Translations under genes and position numbers: made by a program
Shown: piece by piece, positions 1-10,353 of the stretch
Layout of the letters: every line of letters begins with the position of its first letter
Position numbering within the stretch: the stretch's first letter is position 1
Notes under the pieces: model-generated
What the model was told of the DNA's origin: nothing
Seen by the model: only the letters and a program-made list of their open reading frames with translations
The model's database searches: none
From: Megaustenia siamemsis
Taxonomy: Eukaryota; Mollusca; Gastropoda; Stylommatophora; Ariophantidae
Assembly (NCBI GenBank): GCA_032433765.1
Contig: JAVIAB010000092.1
Location: 105,676,779-105,740,778 of the forward strand
DNA length: 64,000 nucleotides
Reading direction: 5' to 3'

Positions 1-1425
1 AAATGACTAACACTGACATGCACACAACGATATGAGGCATGACTAACACTGACACACACCAAGATATGAGATATGACTAACACTGACATGCACACAACGA
101 TATGAGGCATGACTAACACTGACACACACCAAGATATGAGATATGACTAACACTGACATGCACACAACGATATGAGACATGACTAACGCTGACACACACC
201 AAGATATGAGATATGACTAACACAGACACACACTAAGATATGAGATATGACTAACACTGACACACACCAAGATGTGAGATATGACTAACACAGACACACA
301 CCAAGATATGAGATATGACTAACACAGACACACTCTAAAATATGAGGTATGACTAAACACAGTCATGCACACACAAATATATGAGACATGACTAACATAA
401 ACATGCACTCACAAAGATATGAGATGTGACTAACATAAACATGCACACACAAAGATGTGAGATATTACTAAATACATACACACAAATATATGAGACATGA
501 CTAACATAGACAGACACACATTAAGCTATGAGATGTGATTAGCATAGACATACACACAAATATATGAGACATGACTAACATAGACATGCACACACAAAGG
601 TATGAGATGTGACTACCATAGACATGCACACAAGGATATGAGATGTGACTAACATAGACATGCACACTGAGATATGAGATATGACTAACATAGACATGCA
701 CACAGAGATATGAGACATGACTGACACACAGACATGCTCACGCACAAAGATATGACACATGACTAACACAGATAGACACTGAGATGGGATATATGACTAA
801 AAATACACACAAAGATATGAGGCATGATTAACACGGACCCACACCAAGATATGAGCTATGGCTAGCACACACACACACACAGGTTAAGATATGAGCCATG
901 GCTAGCACAGAAGCACATTAAGTTATGAGCCATGGTTAGCACAGAAACACATTAAGATATGAGCCATGGCTTCACGGAAACACACCAAGATATGAACTAT
1001 GACTAGCACTGAAACACATTACGATATGAGCCATGGCTAGCACGGAAATACACCAATATATGAACCATGGCCAGCACAGACACGCACCATGTTATGAGCC
1101 ATGGCTAGCACGGATATACACCAAGATATGAACCATGGCCAGCACAGAGACACACTAAGATATGAACCATGGCCAGCACAGACACACATCAAGATATGAG
1201 ACATGGCCAGCACATACTCCCACCAAGATATCAGCCATGGCTATCACAGACTCCCACTAAAATATGAACTACGACTAGCACGGATATAGACCGAGAATTG
1301 AGCCATGGCTATCACAGACACCCACCAAGATAGGAACCATGGCTATCACATACACACAAAAAGATATGAGCCATGGTTAGCACAGACAACCACCATGATA
1401 TAAGTCACGACTAACATATACACTT
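1..1425. repeat. Degenerate ~35-bp tandem array with 70-bp dimers at the start
   Basis: Tandem copies of a word like GATATGAGATATGACTAAC followed by an ACACACA-rich segment. In the first 210 bases the ATGACTAAC word recurs at spacings of 36 and 34 alternately, giving a 70-bp dimer (one half with CATGCACACAACGA, the other with CACACACCAAGA). Further on the array is monomeric at about 34 bp and drifts to a form with GAGCCATGGCTAGCAC (about 840-1400). Short open frames inside it are repeat translations, not genes. The array runs off the left edge. Confidence 0.9.
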
Positions 1426-1437
1426 GGTAACGTCCAC

Positions 1438-2125
1438 TTAAGTTTGTCTGAGGTTCTTGGTAAAGTTTCTACTGACGAACATGAAGATCCAAAACTTGCG
1501 GGCATGGTGAGCGTGGCTGTCGTGCTGGAAGATCAGCCGGATAAGACCTTCAGAGAATGTCAATTTCATGTCCCCTGAGTTTTGATTCCGCATCAGATAG
1601 TACAGTGTAGGCCACGTGGCTGGGTGCGTGCATGATGATGTGAGACAGAGACAAGGCAATTAGCATCATAGCCACATCAACCTGGGCGCTAGCTCGCACT
1701 GAGCTCCACCTAGGATCATTGATCGGTTTCAGCTCGGAAACTTCCAGCATCGGCAGGCCACTGAGCTCCTTCCACCAGAACTTGTGTATGATGGACAGAA
1801 CGATCGTGAAGAGCATGACAGTAATGGCGATCAGCAGTAGTAGCAACGTTACTACCGAGTCAATGTGCAAGAACATCAGCCTTAGACTTGGCAAGCATTT
1901 CTCAAGACCTTTCTCGTTTGGCGTTACCTCAGCAGCAACAGCACTGGCCATATACAGCAACAACGACAAGACCAGAATGCACATGACCACGATACTGGCG
2001 CGTCGCTTTGTGCACATAACCACAAAGCTTGTTGGTTGACATATGGTGATGTAATTCTCCACTGTTATGCACACAACGTACCATACGGATAGAAAGCTAA
2101 ATACGTAGATGGCAAAAAACGAATT
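1438..2125 (-). pseudogene. Rhodopsin-class GPCR, 3' exon, one frameshift
   Basis: Reads TM3 to the C-terminus of a seven-helix receptor. Reading leftward from 2125: TM3 with SVWYVVCITVENYITIC (ENY replaces the DRY motif), TM4 around VVMCILVLSLLLYMASAV, an extracellular loop with Cys, TM5 around LLLLIAITVMLFTIVL, a long third intracellular loop, and TM6 through MMLIALSLSHIIMHAPSHVAYT. There the frame breaks (about 1595-1605). The next frame continues with YYLMRNQNSGD, a TM7-like segment and the helix-8-like FWIFMFVSRNFTKNLRQT, ending at a stop at 1438-1440. The break fits one extra base. The exon probably starts at 2125: the minus strand reads TTTGCAG just before it, a good splice acceptor, and no ATG is present, so TM1-TM2 should lie in an upstream exon. 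ENY is common in lophotrochozoan peptide or chemosensory receptors (family knowledge); the ligand is unknown. It is either a pseudogene or a live gene with an assembly indel. Confidence 0.75.
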
Positions 2126-2545
2126 CTGCAAATTATGATCTTGGCCGTTGGGCTTTGTTCAAACGCAAACAAGCGTCCATCTTGGTGCATCCATCTTGGT
2201 CAAATGTTGAATCTAGACTTCTTATATGTTGAAGCGATATCTCTTAGTATATGTTGTAGCGAGAACTCTTATATGTTGAAGCAAGATCTCTTATACAAGA
2301 TCTCTTTAATGTTGGACTTCATTATTAACAAGTGGCACTCAGACTTTGTTGAGACACCGCCTTATTCTCTTCCCCATCGTCTCATAGCTCCATAACCGTG
2401 TCCTTTTGCCGCGTTTTTCAAAGAATCATTGTAGACCCTTGATTCCATAAACCCATTAATTTAGCACTTGGGTTTAAAACTCATACTTTGAATGCGTTGG
2501 TTTAAAAAAAAAATAATCCTTTTGGTCTCTTGGTTCCAGAAACTC
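2126..2545 (-). other. Probable intron/upstream flank of the GPCR exon
   Basis: The minus strand ends in a TTTGCAG acceptor at 2126-2132. Within it a short imperfect repeat of TATATGTTGAAGC...ATCTCTTA recurs three times at about 2223-2305. No other coding exon was recognised. Confidence 0.4.
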
Positions 2546-3290
2546 ACAATTTTATTCTTCTTCTTTCCTTCCTCATTTGCCCCGCAGTGTCCAGGGGAAA
2601 CAGCTTCTCTGCTGTTATATTTCCTACATTTTATACAATTCTATTAATCCATCATTTTCGTGGTTGTGGGGCCTCGGTAGCCTAATTGGGAAAACCAGAC
2701 GACTGTACTACCGACGTCGGACAACCCGCGTTCGATTCCCGCTTGGAGCAGTGTGAGTTGTACTCGTGGTTGGAAAAAAAAAAAATACCCCCACAGTCGA
2801 CCCAGCCGGTGGCAGAAATGGGTACCAGGGTATTACCCTGGGAAGGTGAGGAATGTCGCTTCGCATCTGAGTTTCGATGCTTGAGGCGACACTATACAGA
2901 AATATCCGAACATTTATGGATAGGCGGCCGAGCACAAATGGGTGAAAACTCGCGTGCTAAGACGCCGGTTCAAGTATTGTACTTTACTTTCGTGGTCGGC
3001 CCTTGGGTCTTGTGTTTTCGCAACGTTTTTTGAGAGTTAATTGTGATGTAGTTTGATATTTCTGTCTTATCACGTAGCCAAATAATTCTGTCTGTTGTTT
3101 CTTTATGTATTCAGTGGTGGAAATTGCTCCTCACTTTTTTAAAGTTCTTTATTCCTGATCTTATCTCTCAGGCTAGTTCCTGTTTTTCCTCTAACACATT
3201 TTATTTCGGTAGTAGTCATTTTCTTGCTGTTCTTGAGTTTAGCTTCCAAGTCTGGCATTGCTAGTACAACATTGAGATGAAGATTACTTT
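2546..3290 (-). mobile_element. L-F non-LTR retrotransposon 3' relic, split by SINE A
   Basis: Non-coding remains that align by eye with the 3' part of the L-F copies at 58725-59990 (-) and 44440-45805 (+). Shared stretches are TTTCGTGGTCGGCCCTTG, TTATCACGTAGCC / TTATTACGTGGCC, and TCTGTCTGTTGTTTCTTTAT. The element 3' end (left, CTTCTTTCCTTCCTCATTTGCC) carries the same pyrimidine tail as other copies. A SINE A copy sits inside it. No frame remains open. Confidence 0.65.
2665..2987 (+). mobile_element. SINE A (tRNA-headed), with 9-bp target-site duplication
   Basis: The head begins GGGGCCTCGGTAGCCTAATTGGG (A-box like TAGCCTAATTGG) and has B-box CGTTCGATTCCCGC. The body includes AAATGGGTACCAGG and a 3' part ending near AAAACTCGCGTGCTAAGACG. 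It is flanked by TTTCGTGGT at 2656-2664 and 2988-2996, a perfect duplication of L-F sequence, so the SINE is younger than the L-F relic. Other copies lie at 38030-38340 and 49134-49400. Confidence 0.88.
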
Positions 3291-3620
3291 GTAAAACAAA
3301 TAACCTTAAGGAGGTAAAAACTTACCCCTTTAGATTCGTGATTAAATAAACCCACCATATTAAAGCATGGCTCTAAAAAATTAAACCAATAAATGTTAGT
3401 ATTTTTTCCTACGAAGTGGTCTCCAACTAACCCTTATTAGCATCGTTAATTGGAATACAGCTTTGTTGAGACCTGAATATTCATAGAAAAATACGACAGA
3501 AGTGCACCCCCCCCCCCCCCCCCCCGTGTTTTTACCGTTGATTTTTAAATGGTTTTTCGTCTAAACCTTTAACCTTAACCAGGGTCTAACCTACTAGACA
3601 GAGCCAGCAGGTGGTTTGAG
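3291..3620. other. No gene; poly-C run
   Basis: AT-rich unique-looking sequence with a run of 19 C at about 3507-3525. No reading frame or RNA gene recognised. Confidence 0.6.
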
Positions 3621-4002
3621 ATAAAAGTTTTGCTTACTTTAGTTTAATCACCTCCACTGTTTACTTTAGTTTAGCTTGCTTTAGTTTAATCACCTCCACT
3701 GTTTACTTTAGTTTAGCTTGCTTTAGTTTAATCATCTCCAATGCTTACTTTAGTTTAGCTTGCTTTAGTTTAATCATCTCCACTGTTTACTTTAGTTTAG
3801 CTTGCTTTAGTTTAATCACCTCCACTGTTTACTTTAGTTTAGCTTGCTTTAGTTTAATCATCTCCAATGCTTACTTTAGTTTAGCTTGCTTTAGTTTAAT
3901 CACCTCCACTGTTTACTTTAGTTTAGCTTACTTTAGTTTAATCATCTCCAATGCTTACTTTAGTCTAGCTTACTTTAGTTTAATCATCTCCACTGCTTAC
4001 TC
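3621..4002. repeat. TTTAG-rich satellite, block 1
   Basis: Units of about 42 bp built on ACTTTAGTTTAGCTTGCTTT plus AGTTTAATCATCTCCACTGTTT. This block prefers GCTTGC where the later block has GCTTAC, so it is a locally homogenised subtype. It ends at the L-C insertion, whose duplicated target is ACTGCTTACTC (3992-4002). Confidence 0.92.
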
Positions 4003-4620
4003 AGAATAGCTAAAGCAGCAATGTCTTTCAGAAGCCATGATAAGTTGTGGAAATCAAAACTCATCAGCACAAACACAAAACTTAGGCTATTCAAATCAAA
4101 TGTACTATCAACCCTTACGTATGCGTGTGAACGCTGGAAAACAATAAGAGATATAGAAACAAAGTTGAACGCATTCGAAAATAAATGTCTAAGGAAAATA
4201 CTTGGTATAGCGTGGAACGAATTCAAAACAAACGAGGAAATTAGAGAAATCGTCAATCAACCACTAATATCTTCAGTAATAAATAAAAGACGATGGTCAT
4301 ATGTTGGACATGTGATGAGAAGAGATAATAACCGAATAGCAAAGTAAGCCCTCATGTGGGAAACAACAGGTAAGAGAAAAAGAGGAAGACCCAGGGAGAC
4401 ACTGAGAAGAACATTGATGAGAGAGGCAAGAGCAGCAGAATTCGGCTCCCTCAATGAGATAGAGCTGCTTGCACAGAACAGAGACAAATGACGAGATTTG
4501 ATAAAATATCTTTAAAAGAGTTGAAAACTGCTAGAACAGAAATTCAGATAGGAGAAGGTGTATCTTGGTCTACACCCTATGGGCCGGCTACGGCTCGAAA
4601 GGTCGACAACAACAACAACA
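4003..4620 (+). mobile_element. L-C non-LTR retrotransposon, 5'-truncated, in satellite
   Basis: Encodes the C-terminal part of an endonuclease/RT-type LINE polyprotein after the RT domain: LRLFKSNVLSTLTYACERW, NKCLRKILGIAW, a GHVMRRDNNRIAK motif, then after a stop a further in-frame GRPRETLRRTL and LNEIELLAQNRDK. The 3' end is GGCTACGGCTCGAAAGG followed by (ACA)n. Perfect 11-bp target duplications ACTGCTTACTC lie at 3992-4002 and 4621-4631. Stops after GHVMRR... and QNRDK make it dead. The clade is probably RTE-like from the short-repeat tail, but this was not tested. Confidence 0.88.
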
Positions 4621-4731
4621 ACTGCTTACTCTAGTTTAGCTTACTTTAGTTTAGTCATCTGCACTGTTTACATTAGTTTAGCTTACTTTAGTTTAGTCAT
4701 CTGCACTGTTTACTTTAGTTTAGCTTACTTT
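4621..4731. repeat. TTTAG-rich satellite, block 2
   Basis: Short satellite piece between the two LINE insertions, with ACTCTAGTTTAGC and TAGTCATCTGCACTGTTTAC units. Its last nine bases, GCTTACTTT (4723-4731), are repeated at 6462-6470 beyond the L-A element. Confidence 0.9.
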
Positions 4732-6461
4732 GAAAGTAAACAAAAATTAAGAGAGATGCACACAGAAATAAAGAGGATGACGAATACAGACAAAAAAGCT
4801 ACAGGAAACGGATGTATTGCAAACAAAGAGGGAAGAATGCTAACAGACAACAAAGATATAATAGATAGATGGCAAGAATATATAACAGAATTATTTCACG
4901 ACGAAAGGGACAAAAAGCCAGACATAAAATGTACATACAACTATAAAATCCTGAAATCTGAAGTAGAAAAAGCTATAAAAACAATGAAAAGGGGAAAAGC
5001 AGCAGGGCCTGACAATATACTAATAGAGATGATACAGGCTCTAGAAGAGTTTGGCGTCGAAGTGATCACAGACATATGCAATGACATATACCATACAGGA
5101 TACATACCAAACGATCTAAAAACATCAACTTTCATTGCATTGCCTAAAAAGAATGGTGCAGCTGAATGCAGTGACTTCAGAACAATAAGCCTAATGAGCC
5201 AGGTAACAACAATTTTACTAAAAGTTATACATGGAAGGATTCAGAATAAAATCAATACTGAATTAGATGAGCAACAATTTGGATTCAGGAAAAACAGTGG
5301 GACAAAAGAAGCCATATTCAGCATGAGAACATTGATTGAAAAGTACACATAAGTAAACAAACCAATATATGACTGCTTTATAGACTACACTAAAGCTTTC
5401 GATAGAATACACCATAACCAACTTATAGACTGCCTAAAGGATATAAATCTAGACGACGCAGACATACGACTAATATGTAATTTGTACTGGGAGCAAACAG
5501 CAATAATAAGATATAACAAGGAGAACTCTACACCCATGGACATAAAAAGAGGAGTAAGAAAAGTATGCATCCTATCACGAAGCGTGTTCAATCTATACAC
5601 TGAGCAAATCTTCAAAAACATCTCAGAGATACCAGGCCTAAAAATTAATGGAAAGATAATCAATAACCTGAGATATGCTGACGATACTGTTCTACTAGCA
5701 GACAGTCCTAAAGACCTACAGCAATTGCTTAATGTGATAAACATAACAAGCAAAAAATATGGACTAGAAATGAATATCAAAAAGACTAAAACTATGATCA
5801 TAAACAAAGAAAATTCTCAAGACCTACAATTAAATATCACAGTTGAGGGAATACATCTGGAGACAGTCCAGAGCTACAACTACCTGGGACATACTATAAC
5901 CAATGATGGAAAATGCAAAACTGAAATAAACAAAAGAATAGGTATGGCAAAAAGTAATTTTAATGCCATGAAAAATATACTAACAACAAAACAAATATCA
6001 ATAGGGCTGAAACTAAGAATGGCAAAATGTTACATCTTCTCAATAATCCAGTATGGTGCAGAAACATTAACATTAGACAAGAAAACAGAACAGAAAATTG
6101 AAGCCTTTGAAATGTGGATTTATAGAAGAATAGGTAGAATGGGATGGAAACAAAAGATAACAAACGATAAAGTTTTAAAACAACTGAAAATAAAAAGAGA
6201 ACTACTAAATACAATTAAGACAAGACAAATGACATTTTGGGGCATGTTAAAAGACACAACAGCCTACTAAAAGTAATATTGGAAGGAAAAATACAAGGTA
6301 AAAGAGGCAAAAGCAGACCAAGACTAACATGGACGAGTAACATCAAAAGATGGTCAAGTCAATCTATGACAGCCTGCACCATCAAAGCAAGAAACAGAGT
6401 AGAATGGTGATCCATGGTAGCCAACCTTCTTTGCGGAGAAGGCATACGATGATGATAATGC
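4732..6461 (+). mobile_element. L-A non-LTR retrotransposon, 1.73 kb, 5'-truncated
   Basis: The longest L-A copy in the window. It starts inside the region before the RT domain and ends with the family's (GAT)n-like tail (CGATGATGATAATG). It is bounded by GCTTACTTT at 4723-4731 and 6462-6470, a probable 9-bp target duplication, though that word is also native to the satellite. No endonuclease domain is left. The 3' 0.5 kb is nearly the same as the copy at 26013-26567. Other copies: 27545-27722, 37045-37496, 46511-46823, 61762-62020. Confidence 0.92.
4735..6270 (+). pseudogene. L-A reverse transcriptase, broken by stop and frameshift
   Basis: A single frame (first base = 1 mod 3) runs through both halves. 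The first half has KRGKAAGPDNILIEMI, STFIALPKKNGAAECSDFR, ISLMSQVTTILLKVIHGRI and QQFGFRKNSG, which are RT finger/palm motifs. A TAA at 5350-5352 interrupts it, then the same frame gives FIDYTKAFDRIHH, a decayed GVRKVCILSRSVFNLY (family usually GVRQGCxLSPxLFN), and the catalytic YADD at 5674-5685. The thumb and YNYLGHTITNDGK follow. Near 6233-6240 one base is missing compared with the 26-kb copy (ATTTTGGGG against ATTTTTGGGG), giving an early stop at 6268-6270. The product would reverse-transcribe LINE RNA at the target site, but this copy cannot make it. Confidence 0.88.
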
Positions 6462-8262
6462 GCTTACTTTAGTTTAGTCATCTCTACTGTTTACTTTAGT
6501 TTAGCCTACTTTAGTATCATCTCCACTCTTTACTTTAGTTTAGCTTACTTTCGTTTAATCATCTACATTGTTTACTTTAGTTTAGCTTACTTTAGTTTAA
6601 TCATCTCCTCTGTTTACTCTAGTTTAGCTTACTTTAGTTTAGTCATCTCAACTGTTTACTTTAGTTCAGCTTACTTTAGTTTAATCATCTCCACTGTTTA
6701 CACTAGTTTAGCTTACTTTAGTTTAATCATCTCCACTGTTTACTTTAGTTTAGCTTACTTTAGTTTAATCATCTCCACTGTTTACTTTAGTTTAGCTTAC
6801 TTTAGTTTAGTCATCTCCACTGTTTACTTTAGTTTAGCTTCCTTTAGTTTAATCATCTCCACTGTTTACTTTAGTTTAGCTTACTTTAGTTTAGTCTCCA
6901 CTGTTTACGTTAGTTTAGCTTACTTTAGTTTAGTCATCTCCACTGTTTACTTTAGTTTAGTTTACTTTAGTTTAGCTTACTCTAGTTTAATCATCTCTAC
7001 TGTTTAATTTAGTTTAGCTTACTTTAGTTTAATCATCTCTACTGTTTACTTTAGTTTAGCTTACTTTAGTTTTTAATCTCCACTGTTTACTTTAGTTTAG
7101 CTTACTTTAGTTTAATCATCTCTGCTGTTTACTTTAGTTTAGCTTACTTTAGTTTAATCATCTCCACTGTTTACTTTAGTTTAGCTTACTTTAGTTTAAT
7201 CATCTCCACTGTTTACTTTGGTTTAGTTTACTTTAGTTTAATCATCTCCACTGTTTACTTTAGTTTAGCTTACTTTAGTTTAATTATCTCCACCGTTTAC
7301 TTTAGTTTAGCTTATTTTAGTTTAGTCATCTCCACTGTTTACTTTAGTTTAGCTTACTTTAGTTTAGTCATCTCCACTGTTTACTTTAGTTTAGTCATTT
7401 CCACTGTTTACTTTATTTTAGCTTACTTTAGTTTAATCATCTCCACTGTTTACTTTAGTTTAGTCATCTCCACTGTTTACTTTAGTTTAGCTTACTTTAG
7501 TTTAGTCATATCCACTGTTTACTTTATTTTAGTCATCTCCACTGTTTACTTTAGTTAGCTTACTTTAGTTTAGTCATCTCCACTGTTTATTTTAGTTTAG
7601 CCTACTTTAGTTTAATCATCTCCATTATTTACTTTAGTTTAGCCTACTTTAGTTTAGTCATCTCCACTGTTTACTTTAGTTTAGTCATCTCCACTGTTTA
7701 CTTTAGTTTAGCCTACTTTAGTTTAGTCATCTCCATTATTTACTTTAGTTTAGCCTACTTTAGTTTAGTCATCTCCACTTTTTACTTTAGTTTAGTCATC
7801 TCCGCTGTTATTTTAGTTTAGCTTACTTTAGTTTAATCATCTCCACTGTTTACTTTAGTTTAGTCATCTCAACTGTTTACTTTAGTTTAGCCTACTTTAG
7901 TTTAGTCATCTCCATTATTTCCTTTAGTTTAATCATCTCCACTGTTTACTTTAGTTTAGTCATCTCCACTGTTTACTTTAGTTTAGTCATCTCCACTGTT
8001 TACTTTAGTTTAGCCTACTTTAGTTTAGTCATCTCCACTGTTTACTTTAGTTTAGCCTACTTTAGTTTAGTCATCTCCACTGTTTACTTTAGTTTTGCTT
8101 ACTTTAGTTTAATCATCTCCACCGTTTACTTAAGTTTAGTCATCTCCGCTGTTTACTTTAGTTTAGCCTACTTTAGTTTAGTCATCTCCACTGTTTACTT
8201 TAGCTTAGCCTACTTTAGTTTAGTCATCTCCACTGTTTACTTTAATTTAGTCATCTCCACTG
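6462..8262. repeat. TTTAG-rich satellite, block 3 (1.8 kb)
   Basis: Dense array of a ~42-bp unit (ACTTTAGTTTAGCTTACTTT + AGTTTAATCATCTCCACTGTTT) mixed with a shorter ~27-bp unit lacking the inner GCTTACTTTAGTTT. Toward the right the subtype with GCCTAC and TAGTCATC becomes common. It runs directly into a SINE H copy at 8263-8402. Confidence 0.95.
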
Positions 8263-8402
8263 GGCATTGAGCAGCACCCTCAGACACAATCCACATCAAT
8301 CCTCCCCCCAGCTTCGCCACCACACGCTAGTAAAAGCACTGAATATGGTTTGAACTCAGGTGCACGAACTCCATAACACCGGCGAAGATTTAAATAAATG
8401 TA
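8263..8402 (-). mobile_element. SINE H, degenerate, abutting the satellite
   Basis: On the minus strand it reads CTTCGCCGGTGTTATGGAG, then a B-box-like GAGTTCAAACC, then AAGCTGGGGGGAGG and finally GTGGAGATGACTAAA, which is the satellite unit. The same order of words occurs at 14658-14885, where it ends in a plain (TAAAC)n tail. A repeat with a TAAAC-type tail is therefore the likely seed of the satellite. The tRNA origin is weakly supported because the A-box is unclear. Confidence 0.6.
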
Positions 8403-8660
8403 AAGGGGTTGGCAATTGGGTTAATTTTTTTTATTTCTTAATAATTTTTCCATAAACAGCGGCCATATATTTGGCCTACCCTCTTCGACGTAACTGCAAC
8501 GAGTTCTTTAACATGCTCAGAGTGTGCACATTTTCAAGAGGACTAAACGTTATATCCCACTACCCCTAGACCGTGAGATGTTAAATCAGAGGAAAAAATC
8601 AACCGAATCGAACAGAAACATTTCCACCGCCTATTACAGGTTTCAATCTGTGAACAATAA

Positions 8661-8860
8661 AAGCGATAGCTCAGTGATTAGTGAACTGGTCTGCAAAGGA
8701 CAATAGTCTGATTCGATTCTGATCGACGGCTTCCGCGTTCACCCGGTCTTAAATGGGTACCGGATTTTTTCTGGTAAAGTAAAGCAGCGCGGGCGTAATA
8801 CCGACCACATTACCCCAAAAATCACCTGCCCAAGGTCTATAACAATCATAACAACAATTT
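8661..8860 (+). mobile_element. SINE B, degenerate copy
   Basis: Starts AGCGATAGCTCAGTGATTAG (tRNA-like A-box), then a weakened B-box GATTCGATTCTG, TTAAATGGGTACCGG, and GGGCGTAATACCGACCAC. The 3' end diverges into poly-A (about 8864-8881), so the CTATACGCCACTTGGCG end is missing. Confidence 0.8.
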
Positions 8861-8931
8861 TTGTAAAAAAAAAAAAAAAAAGAAGAAAAAAGTGGTTTGG
8901 TAACAGCTTTACGTAGTTGGGTAACAAAACA

Positions 8932-9020
8932 AAAGTCGACGTTTCGGCCCAGTAGGCCTTGAGCAGGAACACCAAACAGCAACACAAAAAATATATAAGG
9001 ATATATACACAAATCTAACT
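8932..9020. mobile_element. Short remnant, possibly Penelope-like
   Basis: Contains CGACGTTTCGGCCCAGTAGG and CCTTGAGCAGGAACACC. A related GACGTTTCGGCTTAAAG...CTTCAGCAG occurs at 37730-37765. From memory such words recur in Penelope-like element termini; the assignment is inference. Confidence 0.35.
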
Positions 9021-9025
9021 ACGTA

Positions 9026-10353
9026 GGGAGGTCAAAAAGTAATGCACACCAATTTTTTTCTCGGAAACTATTCGGGCAAAATGTGTGAAATTTTCACAGA
9101 TTGTAGCTGAACATCCCCTTTACACTACCTTTTTTTCAACATAATCTCCGCCCAAGCGTATTGCCTTACGCCAACGCGAAACTAGGTCATGAATGCCTCG
9201 TTTGTACCAAGTTTTGTCCTGCTCGCGTAGCCATTTTTTAACTGCACGGATCACATCCTCATCATTGTCAAAGTGTGTCCCACGCAGGAATTTTTTGAGT
9301 GGTCCAAACAGATGGAAATCTGAGGGAGCCAGATCAGGGCTGTAAGGAGGATGGGGCAGTACAGTCCAACCAAATTTGTTGATTGCTTCCCGTGTTACCA
9401 GACGTGTGTGAGGGCGTGCATTGTCATGTTGAAGCAACAAATCTGCAGATGGCTTATTAGGCCGAACTCTGTGGAACCGATTTTTGAGTTTTGTCAGTGT
9501 ATTGATGTAAGCTGTCGAGTTGATTGTCTCACCTCTTGTCATTACATCAACAAGAATCACACCATCAATGTCCCAGAAGACAGTGATCATCACCTTTACG
9601 GCTGATGGAGATGTTTTGAATTTTTTTCTTTTGGTGACTGCGGATGATGCCATTCCATTGAATGCATTTTTGTTTCAGGCTCATAATGATGTGCCCACGT
9701 TTCGTCACCGGTAACAATTTTGACAAAAACATTTCTCCTTCAACACCGAAACGCTCCAACAATTCAGAACAGAATGTTTTCCTTTGAACTCTGTGATCAT
9801 TTGTTAGGCACCGAGGAACCCATCGAGCGCAAATCTTTGAATATCCGAGAGCTTTAAAAATTGCGATTGCACTTCCCTTGCTGACTGTAAGCTGCAATGC
9901 CAATTGCTGACTAGTGATACGCCTATCCTTACGAATAATGGCATCAGCCCGGTTTAACATGTCTATGCTGGTAGCCGAGGCAACACGTCCAGAACGCGGT
10001 AAATCATGCAGCTCCACTCGTACACTTTCTGTAGCTTTAATTCTCTGAACCCAGCGACTAACTGTGCTCCTATCGACTGCAGAACATTTGTACACTGCAC
10101 ACAGTCGTTTATGAATGTTTGCCACAGTTTCTTTTTCCGCAACCAGAAATTCTATGACAATTCGCTGTTTGTAACGGACATTGTTGACAAGCTCCATTTT
10201 AACGGTTCATAGATTGCGTAATATTTATCAGAATGCTGTGCAATTTGGTACACATAATTGGAACATGTCATATTCCAAGTGTGCAAAATTTCATATTCCT
10301 ATCTTTATTATTAGCCGAGAAAAAAATTAATGTGCATTACTTTTTGACCTCCC
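9026..10353 (-). mobile_element. mariner transposon, 1.33 kb, with 38-bp inverted termini
   Basis: Terminal inverted repeats at 9026-9063 and 10316-10353 match except for two bases; both start GGGAGGTCAAAAAGTAATGC and end TTTTTTTCTCGG. A TA lies just left of the left end, but no clear TA follows the right end. The element is full length for mariner and contains one transposase gene on the minus strand, disabled by frameshifts. It works by cut-and-paste at TA sites (family knowledge). It is the only mariner of this type here. Confidence 0.92.
9120..10197 (-). pseudogene. mariner transposase (DD34D), two frameshifts
   Basis: Start ATG at 10197. The N-terminus has the helix-turn-helix DNA-binding region (NNVRYKQRIVIEFLVAEKE ... 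STVSRWVQRI), then GRPS-like DLPRSGRVASATS and the linker WVPRCLTNDHRVQRKTFC. About 9720 one base is missing in AAAATT. The following short stretch, including the first catalytic Asp (TGDETW), lies in a second frame, and another missing A near 9635 shifts to a third frame. That frame runs KKFKTSPSAVKVMITVFWD, the second Asp in QHDNARPHT and the third in SPDLAPSDFHLF, with 34 residues between them by count. It ends at 9120-9122. Two single-base deletions in A-runs are the visible defects, so this is a fairly young fossil. Confidence 0.93.

Noticed and set aside
5350..5352. Programmed readthrough of the in-frame stop in L-A
   Set aside because: The same copy also has a frameshift and a decayed RT motif, so simple decay is the better explanation.
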